Source: Trabulsiella odontotermitis (GTDB lineage Bacteria > Pseudomonadota > Gammaproteobacteria > Enterobacterales > Enterobacteriaceae). From it: DNA of 64,000 bases. The stretch covers positions 558,001-622,000 of the forward strand of contig NZ_CP125781.1 of the NCBI RefSeq assembly GCF_030053895.1, given 5' to 3'. Of the stretch, positions 42,870 through 50,486 are shown in pieces; position 1 is the first letter of the stretch; each line of letters opens with the position of its first letter. Below the pieces are notes generated by a model. That model ran no database searches and was not told the origin of the DNA. It saw nothing but the letters and a program-made list of their open reading frames with translations. Made by a program: the position numbers and the translations under genes.

Positions 42870-42885
42870 GGCAAGAAGTACGCCA
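42870..42885 (-). promoter_or_regulatory. Sigma-54-type promoter of xdhABC
   Basis: The minus strand reads TGGCGTACTTCTTGCC: correct GG-N10-GC spacing with a TTGCC -12 box. Transcription would start near 42859, about 28 bases before the xdhA ATG, with the ribosome site in between. Confidence 0.75.
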
Positions 42886-43018
42886 GAAACGTGTGAGCGC
42901 GTGGATGAGACGTTAATTTGTGATGCGCTTAAAAAATGTCCGCCAAAAGAGGGGGAGAAGGCGGAAAACAGCAATGCGATGAATATCATATTGAGCATTC
43001 CTGAACTCATTATGATAG

Positions 43019-43041
43019 AAAAAGCAGCCCCTGCGGGCTGC
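43019..43041 (-). terminator. Rho-independent terminator of the dga operon
   Basis: On the minus strand a 7-bp GCAGCCC / GGGCTGC stem with a 4-base loop is followed by TTTTTC, about 12 bases after the dgaF stop. It separates the dga operon from the xdhA promoter region. Confidence 0.88.
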
Positions 43042-43053
43042 CTGAGAAACGGG

Positions 43054-43797
43054 CTACACCAGCGATTTGATAATGGTCAGCAACTGCGCCACATCTTCCG
43101 GGCGGGTATTGCCGGTGTTGGGATCGATGATGGAACTGTAAACATGCGGCATCGCCTGCGCGATCCCCGCCTCCAGACAGGTTTGCAGAATAATGCCGAA
43201 ATTATCAAGGTCGATGCCGCCCGTCGGCTCGATCAGCGTCATGCCATTATTCACCGCCGCTGCCGTCAGCGCTTTCAGTTCCGGCAACGATTTTTCACCC
43301 CCCATCGGGAAAAATTTCGCCGCATGGGCGCCCATATCCACCATCATGCGCACGGCGGCATCGCAGGAGACGCGCGCCGGGCTTCCCTGGCTGCTGCTGA
43401 CGCCGGTGGAAACTATCACCTCGCCAGGCACGCCAGTGGGACTCACCAGTGCGTTGATCCGCGTGGTAATACCGCCAGTGGCCGCCAGCGCACCGGCGGC
43501 GAACCCGCAACCGGTAAAGGTCTGGTTGACGTGCGCCGGGTGGACGCGGGCGGCAATCATCGCCGCTTTATAAAACTGCGCCGGATCGCCCGCGCCCAGT
43601 CCGACAGAAATGGACGGGATGGCGTCCATCCAGCGTTGTACTTCGTGAATCCCGTCCTCAGGCGTGGCAAACTGCGCCGAAAGGACGCCGATCACCGCAT
43701 GACCTTCCGCGGCGTCATAGATTTCCCGGGCGTTGGCGATATCTTTTGCCAGCACATTTATCGCCACACGTTGACGATAAAAATTAATGTGTTGCAT
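43054..43797 (-). CDS. dgaF: 2-keto-3-deoxy-6-phosphogluconate aldolase, DgaF type
   Basis: This enzyme cleaves 2-keto-3-deoxy-6-phosphogluconate to pyruvate and glyceraldehyde 3-phosphate, the last step of D-glucosaminate breakdown. It has 247 residues from the ATG at 43797, which has AAGGAG ten bases upstream; a TTG three codons earlier sits too close to that ribosome site. It is a TIM-barrel protein of the DgaF family, distinct from Eda. The candidate Schiff-base lysine is in HAAKFFPMGGEKSL, and a phosphate-site loop is in LIEPTGGIDLDN. It overlaps dgaE by 14 bases and ends the operon before a strong terminator. Confidence 0.92.
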   Translation of the reverse strand: MQHINFYRQRVAINVLAKDIANAREIYDAAEGHAVIGVLSAQFATPEDGIHEVQRWMDAIPSISVGLGAGDPAQFYKAAMIAARVHPAHVNQTFTGCGFAAGALAATGGITTRINALVSPTGVPGEVIVSTGVSSSQGSPARVSCDAAVRMMVDMGAHAAKFFPMGGEKSLPELKALTAAAVNNGMTLIEPTGGIDLDNFGIILQTCLEAGIAQAMPHVYSSIIDPNTGNTRPEDVAQLLTIIKSLV

Positions 43798-44893
43798 GTT
43801 GAGCAATCTCCTTCAGCCGCGCGACGATAATGTCCATTTCGCCAGGCGCAAGCGTGCGTGGGTCGATACTGAAAACCCCTTCGTGCAGGAAATAACGGCG
43901 GGTATAAATCGCAATCTCGCCTTCCCGCAGTTGTGCTTCGACCGCGCGGGCATCCAGCCCGAGTTCGTTTTGTGAGATACGGATGCGGACACGCCAGATC
44001 GCCCGTCCGGCTTCGTCCTGTTCGATATCCGCCTGCATGCCGCGCAGGGCGGAAATCGCCTCCGCGACGGGGCGCAGTTGCGCTTCGGTGGGACCTTGCG
44101 GCGTCAGGTGATAACGGTCGAGGGCGAACAGCAGCCCGACCATATTCTCTTTGCCGATTTTCATGGCGCGGGCAATGCCGTGATGCTGCGCTTTGCAGGC
44201 GTTAATCCACCGTTGTTTGCCGGTGATAAACCCGGAAGTCGGCGCGTTAAACGCTTTTGCTCCGCTGTAAATCACCATATCGGCGCCGCTGGCGACCCAG
44301 TGGCGTAAATCTTCTTCGGCGGCGGCATCGACGATCAGCGGCAGGTTGTGCGCTCGCGCGACCTGCACGAAATCATTGATGGTCAGCATCCCTTTCTGCA
44401 CGCAGTGGTGTGATTTCACAAACAGCAGCGCCGCGGTGCGCTCGCTGACGGCGCGTTCCAGTTGCCAGCGGGCGGCAAGATTACTGGCGCCCACTTCCAC
44501 CACGCGACCGCCGCCGAGGCGAATGGCGCTGGTGATCGGCGCGCCGTAATCCACGATATGGCCCCGCAGCATCAGGATTTCGTTCGCCAGACCACTGCTG
44601 TCCGGCATTTGCGCCACGCGGTCGGGTTCGCCCTGGGTAATGGCGGCGGCAACGGCGATGGCGATACCCGCAGAGGCGCAGGAGGTGACGTAGCTGTCTT
44701 CTGCGCCGGTGTGGCGGGAGACTCGCTCTCCCGCACAATCCACCAGTTTGTCGATTTCAACGAATGCGCCAGCCGCTTCAGCGGTGGCCTGCATCACCCC
44801 GGACGCCACACTGGAGACGCCAAGGATTGTCATCTTACCGCAGGCATTAATCACCCGTTTCAGCCCCAGTTGCTGGTAGATATTCTGGCTCAT
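43784..44893 (-). CDS. dgaE: D-glucosaminate-6-phosphate ammonia-lyase DgaE
   Basis: This PLP-dependent lyase removes ammonia from D-glucosaminate 6-phosphate to give 2-keto-3-deoxy-6-phosphogluconate. It has 369 residues with a SelA-like fold. The start is YQQLGLKRVINACGKMT. The cofactor Lys is Lys213 in MVIYSGAKAFNAPTSG, and the cofactor Asp is in LIVDAAAEEDL. SelA-like lyases of this kind were first misannotated as selenocysteine synthases. It lies between the PTS EIID gene (3-base gap) and the aldolase gene, exactly the known Salmonella dgaABCDEF order. Confidence 0.94.
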   Translation of the reverse strand: MSQNIYQQLGLKRVINACGKMTILGVSSVASGVMQATAEAAGAFVEIDKLVDCAGERVSRHTGAEDSYVTSCASAGIAIAVAAAITQGEPDRVAQMPDSSGLANEILMLRGHIVDYGAPITSAIRLGGGRVVEVGASNLAARWQLERAVSERTAALLFVKSHHCVQKGMLTINDFVQVARAHNLPLIVDAAAEEDLRHWVASGADMVIYSGAKAFNAPTSGFITGKQRWINACKAQHHGIARAMKIGKENMVGLLFALDRYHLTPQGPTEAQLRPVAEAISALRGMQADIEQDEAGRAIWRVRIRISQNELGLDARAVEAQLREGEIAIYTRRYFLHEGVFSIDPRTLAPGEMDIIVARLKEIAQHATH

Positions 44894-44896
44894 GAC

Positions 44897-45757
44897 TTAC
44901 AACACTCCCAGCAGCGAGCAGGCGACGCTTATCGCCACAATCGACAGCAGGATCGTGGTGTAGCGCGGCCCTTTTTTCACCAGATAGAAGTAGATGGCAA
45001 ACACCGCCGCCAGCGGCAGCAGACCGGGGGCGATGGAGTCGAGGATCTGTTGAACCACCACTTCCGAGCCTTTCAGGGCACTGATTTTCAGCGGCGTGGT
45101 GATCTTCACGTAGCTTGCCGACAGCGCACCCATCATGATGAGGCCGAGCACGTTTGCGCCGTAGATAAGCTCTTTTATCCTCCCGCCCTGTAGCAGCCCG
45201 ACGATGGAGTCACGTCCCAGCGTGTAGCCTTTGTGGATCAATCCGTAGCTTATCGCCAGCGTCACCGCCGGGTAGAGGATCAGTGGCGCGATCCCGCCGA
45301 AGGCGCTACCGCTTGCGGCGAACGGAATGAAAATGGCGATCAACAGCGGCATCACCGCCGCCCAGACGATCGAGTCACCCATCCCGGCCAGCGGCCCCAT
45401 CAACCCGGTTTTTATCCCGGTGATCGACGCGTCGCTGATCGGCTCGCCCCGGGTTTTTTGCTCTTCCATGGCGATGGAGATCCCCTGGATCACCGCCCCG
45501 AAAGTTTGCTCCGAGTTGAAGAAGTTCAGGTGGCGCTTGAGGGCTTCAACCTGTTCTTCTTTTTGCGGATAGAGTTTTTTGATAATCGGCGTCATCGAGG
45601 CGCAGAAAATCAGGCTCTGCAAACGTTCATAGGAGTTGGACACTTCCGCCCCCAGCCAGTAAATAAACCAGGCTTTGGTGATGTCCGCTTTCGTCAGCGC
45701 GTGGCTTTCGCGCGCACGCTCAACAAGTTCATGCTGCATTACGTCGCTGCTCATCAT
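44897..45757 (-). CDS. dgaD: D-glucosaminate PTS permease component EIID
   Basis: This is the membrane EIID subunit of a mannose-family phosphotransferase system. It has 286 residues. A long soluble N-terminal part begins with LTKADITKAWFIYWLGAEVSNSYERLQ, the classic EIID opening. A GPLAGMGDSIVWAAVMPLLIAI segment and C-terminal hydrophobic helices follow. It pairs with EIIC to form the sugar channel for D-glucosaminate. Its start overlaps the dgaC stop (ATGA). Confidence 0.94.
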   Translation of the reverse strand: MMSSDVMQHELVERARESHALTKADITKAWFIYWLGAEVSNSYERLQSLIFCASMTPIIKKLYPQKEEQVEALKRHLNFFNSEQTFGAVIQGISIAMEEQKTRGEPISDASITGIKTGLMGPLAGMGDSIVWAAVMPLLIAIFIPFAASGSAFGGIAPLILYPAVTLAISYGLIHKGYTLGRDSIVGLLQGGRIKELIYGANVLGLIMMGALSASYVKITTPLKISALKGSEVVVQQILDSIAPGLLPLAAVFAIYFYLVKKGPRYTTILLSIVAISVACSLLGVL

Positions 45758-46503
45758 GCTGCTCCTTCATTTTTCGCCAGGCCTTTGATCAGGAAAGCCA
45801 CGCAGGTGCCGAAAATCGCCATCGCCATGATGTCTACCTTGAGGTAGAGCACCGCGAAGAATCCGCCGATAAACCACGGCAGCAGGCTGCGTTTACCGAT
45901 AACCATGATGGTGATCGCGAAGCCCAGCGCCGGCAGGATCCCGCCCATAATTTCAAACGAGTGGGTGAGCCACTGCGGCATCAGTTTGAGGAATTTCTCG
46001 ACCACGCTCTGGCCGTAATAGTTGGCGGCGAACACCACCGGGAAGCGCAGTACCAGGCCCAGTAGCGCCGGGTAGATAAAGGCGCAGCGCATGATCCCTG
46101 CCATGTTCGCGGTTTCGGCATGCTTGTCCGCCATGTGAACCCAGGCGGCGTTCAGCGTGCGGCGAAGCTGGTCGAGGAACACGCCAATCACGCCAAACGG
46201 AATCGCCAGCGCAATCGCCATGTTGGGCTCCATGCCCGCCTGAACGGCAATCGGAATGGAGATACAGGCTGCCAGCGCCGGGTCGGAAGGCACGTTACCG
46301 CCAGGTGTGGAGGTGACCCCGAGGTAAACCAGTTGCATCCCGGCGCCGATGATCATCGCGGTCTGCATATTGCCGAGCAGCAGACCAACGAACACCGCCA
46401 CCACTACCGGCTGGAGAAGCATCGCTGAGAAGGTGTAGCCCAGGCGTAAACGGGCGAACCAGTAATACAACCCCATCAGGCTCGCAAAAAGCAAAGTGTC
46501 CAT
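45754..46503 (-). CDS. dgaC: D-glucosaminate PTS permease component EIIC
   Basis: This is the membrane EIIC subunit of the same mannose-family transporter. It has 249 residues and is almost wholly hydrophobic, with about six to seven membrane segments. The conserved loop MQLVYLGVTSTPGGNVPSDPALA near residue 56 is the EIIC signature. A second conserved stretch is GVIGVFLDQLRRTLNAAWVHMAD. It starts 22 bases after dgaB and overlaps dgaD. Substrate assignment follows from the neighbouring DgaE and DgaF enzymes. Confidence 0.94.
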   Translation of the reverse strand: MDTLLFASLMGLYYWFARLRLGYTFSAMLLQPVVVAVFVGLLLGNMQTAMIIGAGMQLVYLGVTSTPGGNVPSDPALAACISIPIAVQAGMEPNMAIALAIPFGVIGVFLDQLRRTLNAAWVHMADKHAETANMAGIMRCAFIYPALLGLVLRFPVVFAANYYGQSVVEKFLKLMPQWLTHSFEIMGGILPALGFAITIMVIGKRSLLPWFIGGFFAVLYLKVDIMAMAIFGTCVAFLIKGLAKNEGAA

Positions 46504-46525
46504 AATATTCTCTCATTTTAGAGGG

Positions 46526-47011
46526 TTAGAATTTTTTCAGAATATCGTCCAGCGATTGCGGTTTATCTTCCGGGATCGTCTGGAAAAACACCTGAATTCC
46601 ACGACTTTTCAAATCTTTGAGAATGCCCACGTCTTTCTCATCCAGGGTGATGTTCTGGAAGACGGCTTTGCGGTTTGGCCCGCCGCCCAGTCCGCCCACC
46701 TGAATGGTGCCGACGTCAAAACCGTTCTGTACTACCTGTTGAATCGCGGCCAGTGACGGGAACAGCACCAGTACGTTGCCATCACCCAGCCGGTTCTCTT
46801 TCCACGTTGCCGCGAAACTGTCGTTGCCATAGCAATCCACTTTGATGTTCGGCGGTGCCGCCATCAGGTAGATGTTCTTCATAAACGGATCGGCATCCAG
46901 TTCATCGCTGACCACCACAATGCGGTTCGCCTGAGACTGGCCGACCCACTTTGTGACCACCTGACCGTGGATAAGGCGGCTGTCGATACGGCATAAGACG
47001 ATGTTTGCCAT
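46526..47011 (-). CDS. dgaB: D-glucosaminate PTS component EIIB
   Basis: This is the cytoplasmic EIIB protein that receives phosphate from EIIA and passes it to the sugar. It has 161 residues. The phosphorylated residue is His15 in the family motif CRIDSRLIHGQVV. The start ATG at 47011 with AAGGAA upstream is chosen because the sequence before it does not resemble EIIB and overlaps dgaA. The C-terminus (PEDKPQSLDDILKKF) is typical of mannose-family EIIB. It is 22 bases from both dgaA and dgaC. Confidence 0.94.
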   Translation of the reverse strand: MANIVLCRIDSRLIHGQVVTKWVGQSQANRIVVVSDELDADPFMKNIYLMAAPPNIKVDCYGNDSFAATWKENRLGDGNVLVLFPSLAAIQQVVQNGFDVGTIQVGGLGGGPNRKAVFQNITLDEKDVGILKDLKSRGIQVFFQTIPEDKPQSLDDILKKF

Positions 47012-47033
47012 AATGTTTTCCTTGTTGTGGTGT

Positions 47034-47465
47034 TTAGGGTTGTTGTAATTGACGAACATGGGCGACGACATCGCGACAACTGCTGCGCCCGGCATCCACC
47101 AGCGCCGCGACGCAGTCGGATAACTGTCCGTGCTCGCGCTTGTCGAGCGCTTCCAGCAACAGGGTGGCGTTAAGCCCGGAAATCACCGCCACCGGATAAT
47201 CCGCACTCAGCCGTGCCGCCACGTTGGAGGTGGTGCCACCAATAAAATCAGTCAGGATCAGCGAGCCTTCGGGCAGCGTTTTCACGACCGCTTCCACGCG
47301 CTGGTAATACTCCCCCAGCGTGTCGACCGGCATCAGCGCTACCTCCTTCACGCCTTCGATTTCGCCCATCACCATGCGCAGACTGTTGCATAGCTGCTGC
47401 CCCCAGCCGCCATGCGTCAGCAGCAGAATTTGGGACAGGGACGGAGTAGATGTAGTGGGTGTCAA
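47034..47465 (-). CDS. dgaA: D-glucosaminate PTS component EIIA (TTG start)
   Basis: This is the cytoplasmic EIIA protein of the mannose-family PTS and first gene of the dga operon. It has 143 residues. The phosphohistidine is His18 in ILLLTHGGWGQQL. An acidic DFIGGTTSNVAARL segment and LPVISGLNATLLLEA-type strands (PVAVISGLNATLLLEAL) complete the fold. The start is most likely TTG: AGGAGG lies exactly five bases upstream and no ATG occurs in frame until residue 31, past the active site. A near-perfect sigma-54 promoter is about 40 bases upstream. Confidence 0.92.
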   Translation of the reverse strand: MTPTTSTPSLSQILLLTHGGWGQQLCNSLRMVMGEIEGVKEVALMPVDTLGEYYQRVEAVVKTLPEGSLILTDFIGGTTSNVAARLSADYPVAVISGLNATLLLEALDKREHGQLSDCVAALVDAGRSSCRDVVAHVRQLQQP

Positions 47466-47505
47466 AATGGCCTCCTGGCGCGGTTTCGTTTACACCCGGA
47501 ATAAG

Positions 47506-47521
47506 AGCAAGCGTTGTGCCA
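47506..47521 (-). promoter_or_regulatory. Sigma-54 promoter of dgaABCDEF
   Basis: The minus strand reads TGGCACAACGCTTGCT, a full match to the TGGCAC-N5-TTGCW consensus. Transcription would begin near 47495, some 30 bases before the TTG start. The sigma-54 activator DgaR is encoded just upstream. This is the strongest promoter prediction in the window. Confidence 0.9.
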
Positions 47522-47597
47522 GAGTTAGTGTCACGCGAGGAAAGGGAAGGGGAGAAGAACCGGGCGGCAGGGCGCGACCCGGCGGTATGACAGTGAT

Positions 47598-50393
47598 TCA
47601 GCCGAACAGCAGTTCGTAAATATAAACGTATTCCGCATCAGAAAGGCGGATGGCATAGGCCTCTTCCACCGGCTGAAATGCCGATTTGATGCCACTAAAC
47701 GCCCGTGCGTCCATTTCGGGCTTCATTTCCAGTGCCATCTGTAACGGTTTGCGGTTAATGACGATACGCTCGACCATGCAACAGCAGTGGATCAGGAAAC
47801 GTAGTGTCACCTGACGGCTTGGTTTGATGGCAAGTGTGGTGCGTAACTGGCTCAGCACGCCTTCCATTTCTCTCAGAATGCGCTGTGGGTTGAGCACCGA
47901 AATGTGGTTGATGATGCTCTCCATAGTCAGCGCGCTGATAAAGCGCGACGCGCTGCGCTCCATTTCAAGACGCCGCTCAGCGCTGGACAGATCCGGCGTC
48001 AGCAGGCTCAGCACCAGCTCCGGCCCCTGTTCAGAGAAAAGCTCTTCCAGCGAAATAAACGGGATATCCGGCAGGCCTGGCTGAAAAGTCCCGACGATGC
48101 CCGCCAGTCGCTCGTGCGGATTCAGCGCCTGTTGTACACGTTCCGGGCTGCGCACCTCGTTGTAGTCGAGGATCACCATTCGCGTATCCTGCGACATCAG
48201 CTCGCCGAAACTCTCTTCCAGCACTTTTTTGATTTTCTCGGCAGTACCCATGCCGGTGATGCAGGAGACCACCAGCACGTTACCGACGTTTTCCTGCTGC
48301 GGCGTACAGAGCTGGCACGGAATGCCTTTGTTCTGCATCAGCTCGGTCAGTTGCGGCAAGTCACGGGTTTCGTAGTTCAGATCAAGCCCGATCTCCAGCA
48401 GGCTGGTCAGGCTGATATTGGGCATCAGCAACACGTCTATCTGGAACAATTTGCTGACAGTACTGCCGAAATGCACCAGTGATCCGATATCGACCATCAG
48501 GATCAACCGCTGCCAGTCGCGGGCGCGGATCATCTGCGTCAGCTTTTCCAGTGTATCGTGTACCGACTGCTCGAAAGGCATGTCGATGGCGCTGAACAGC
48601 TCGCGTTCCAGCACGCGGTTGGCGTACTGCGCCATGCTGGTGGCGGTCGTCGCGCCGTGAGCGATCAGGATCGCGCCGCAGTCCGGGCTGTCGCTGATAC
48701 GCTGGCGATAGTGGCGGCACTCCTTCAGGAACAGGCACAGCCAGACGACTTCCGTCGCCGGGCACTGGATATGCAGCAGTTCATTGATTTTGCGACACAG
48801 CAGGGTCGCGTTTTCATACTCGTCTTTGCAGCGATCAAGGATCAGGCTGGAAGAGTAAAGCTGAGGGATCAGCCCGCGCTGGACGTAACCGATCAACGCC
48901 AGAAAATGTTTTCGCAACGGGTTGACCAGGTTTTCCGGCAGAGCAAAGCCCAGTACCTGCTCCACGCAGCCGATCAACAGTGTCACGCGCTCTTCAAATT
49001 GATCGCCATAGCGCGGCGGGTTAGTGCCGCTGTCGCGGCTGTAGAGGCCGTATTCAAAAATCGAACTCAGCTTGTTTTTCAGGATCGCCAGCGTCTCGGC
49101 GGGCGGCACGTTGCTGTTACGCAGATTGACGTATTCGCGGGTCAGGAAGCTGTAAAACAGATCGCTTTCCTGCGGATCACTGCCCGGCGAGAGCGAGCTT
49201 TTCAGTTGCGGCAGCGTGCGGGCGTCAATGTTCAGTTGCGCGCGACCACTGAACAGCGCATCCACCAGCAATCGCTGTTCCGGCGTGGCATTAAACGGCG
49301 CGTCGACCAGTTTTTTATCGAGCCATAACGTGTCGCTGTGCGTCGCCATTTCCGAGGCCCAGGCCTGGGCGCAGAGAAACTGAATGTCGCTTTTGAGCTG
49401 GCCGATATTGCCTTCCAGCGGTTTGTTGAGCAGCCACAGCAGCAGCGTTTTATCGATGCCAATTGTGCGTTCGATCTTGCGGCTTTCGCGTTGCAGAAAA
49501 CCAACGATCAGTTCTACCTGCTCTTCCACGGAACGGTCGCGAATGCCGGGCAGATCAATACTGACCTGCAACCGACGCTGGAAAGTGCGCAGCAGCGATG
49601 AATTCACCGGTTCGGTGGTGGCGCAAATCAGACGTAAGGAAATCTTGCGGGCGCTGGCGCTGGAGCCCAGCGGGCGGTACTCGCCCTTATCCAGCAGCGA
49701 GAAGAGTTTTTCCTGACCTTCATAAGGCAGGCGATGCACTTCATCGAGCAGCAGATAGCCGCCATCAGCCTGTTCGACTAAGCCGGTTTTATCGCTGGTG
49801 GCGCCGGTAAACGCCCCCTGACGATGACCAAAGAGATGCGAGGAGAGCAGTTCCGGGTTGTTAGCGTATTCGGCGCAGTTGAAATAGATCAGCGGCGGCA
49901 GGCTACCGGTGGTGTGCTCGCAGGCGTAACGGTGCATCAGCTCGGCAAAAAACGTTTTGCCGACGCCGGACGGCCCGGTAAGCAGCACATGCAGCCCTTG
50001 CGGGTAGAGCACGGCGGCTTTGCCTTTTTCTACGGCATCACGCAGGCTTCGGTCGTGGCCGACCAGCGCAGTGAAGGGATCGTCATCCTGTTCGTCAGTG
50101 TGCGGCAACAGCGCTGATACCGACGGTAACTCCCGCTCCGTTGCGGATAACCTTCTGCCGAGCACATCTTCCAGCGCCTGGCGATGCAAAAAGAACACCG
50201 GGCGACCGCGGGTTTTCACCGCCAGACCGTCATTGCACAGCTGGTTAAGCTCTTTACTGACTGAGTTACGCGCCAGCCCGAGGTTAAACCCGATGCTTTC
50301 TGCCGTGAAAGCCACTTCCTGTTGCAAATCACTGACGTCGAGGGTGCGCGTAAGTCGCTCCAGTTCCCGCAACACTACTTCAATACGTCTCAT
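47598..50393 (-). CDS. dgaR: LevR-type sigma-54 activator DgaR
   Basis: This is the transcriptional activator of the D-glucosaminate operon. It has 931 residues from the ATG at 50393; a TTG start 45 bases upstream is also possible. Domains in order are an N-terminal winged HTH (ESIGFNLGLARNSVSKELNQL) and a AAA+ sigma-54 domain. The latter has Walker A GPSGVGKT, contact loop GAFTGA and Walker B LLLDEVHRL. A PRD, an EIIA-mannose-like domain with a His in ILIAHGATTATSMA, an EIIB-like part (VVSCITGMGTAEKIKK) and a C-terminal PRD follow. PTS phosphorylation of the PRD and EIIA histidines normally sets its activity. It is read in the same direction as dgaA, 132 bases upstream. Confidence 0.93.
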   Translation of the reverse strand: MRRIEVVLRELERLTRTLDVSDLQQEVAFTAESIGFNLGLARNSVSKELNQLCNDGLAVKTRGRPVFFLHRQALEDVLGRRLSATERELPSVSALLPHTDEQDDDPFTALVGHDRSLRDAVEKGKAAVLYPQGLHVLLTGPSGVGKTFFAELMHRYACEHTTGSLPPLIYFNCAEYANNPELLSSHLFGHRQGAFTGATSDKTGLVEQADGGYLLLDEVHRLPYEGQEKLFSLLDKGEYRPLGSSASARKISLRLICATTEPVNSSLLRTFQRRLQVSIDLPGIRDRSVEEQVELIVGFLQRESRKIERTIGIDKTLLLWLLNKPLEGNIGQLKSDIQFLCAQAWASEMATHSDTLWLDKKLVDAPFNATPEQRLLVDALFSGRAQLNIDARTLPQLKSSLSPGSDPQESDLFYSFLTREYVNLRNSNVPPAETLAILKNKLSSIFEYGLYSRDSGTNPPRYGDQFEERVTLLIGCVEQVLGFALPENLVNPLRKHFLALIGYVQRGLIPQLYSSSLILDRCKDEYENATLLCRKINELLHIQCPATEVVWLCLFLKECRHYRQRISDSPDCGAILIAHGATTATSMAQYANRVLERELFSAIDMPFEQSVHDTLEKLTQMIRARDWQRLILMVDIGSLVHFGSTVSKLFQIDVLLMPNISLTSLLEIGLDLNYETRDLPQLTELMQNKGIPCQLCTPQQENVGNVLVVSCITGMGTAEKIKKVLEESFGELMSQDTRMVILDYNEVRSPERVQQALNPHERLAGIVGTFQPGLPDIPFISLEELFSEQGPELVLSLLTPDLSSAERRLEMERSASRFISALTMESIINHISVLNPQRILREMEGVLSQLRTTLAIKPSRQVTLRFLIHCCCMVERIVINRKPLQMALEMKPEMDARAFSGIKSAFQPVEEAYAIRLSDAEYVYIYELLFG

Positions 50394-50486
50394 CGCTTTA
50401 CCGGTTTGAATTGTTGAATAATTCAGAACATACACCAAATGGCCGCCGGTGAAAGCGACCCGTCATGGAGTTGTGAGACGATGTAC

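Noticed and set aside
42901..43830. A 309-codon plus-strand frame covering the dga terminator and dgaF
   Set aside because: Most of it is antisense to dgaF and it runs through a strong terminator; only the first 45 codons are in non-coding DNA.
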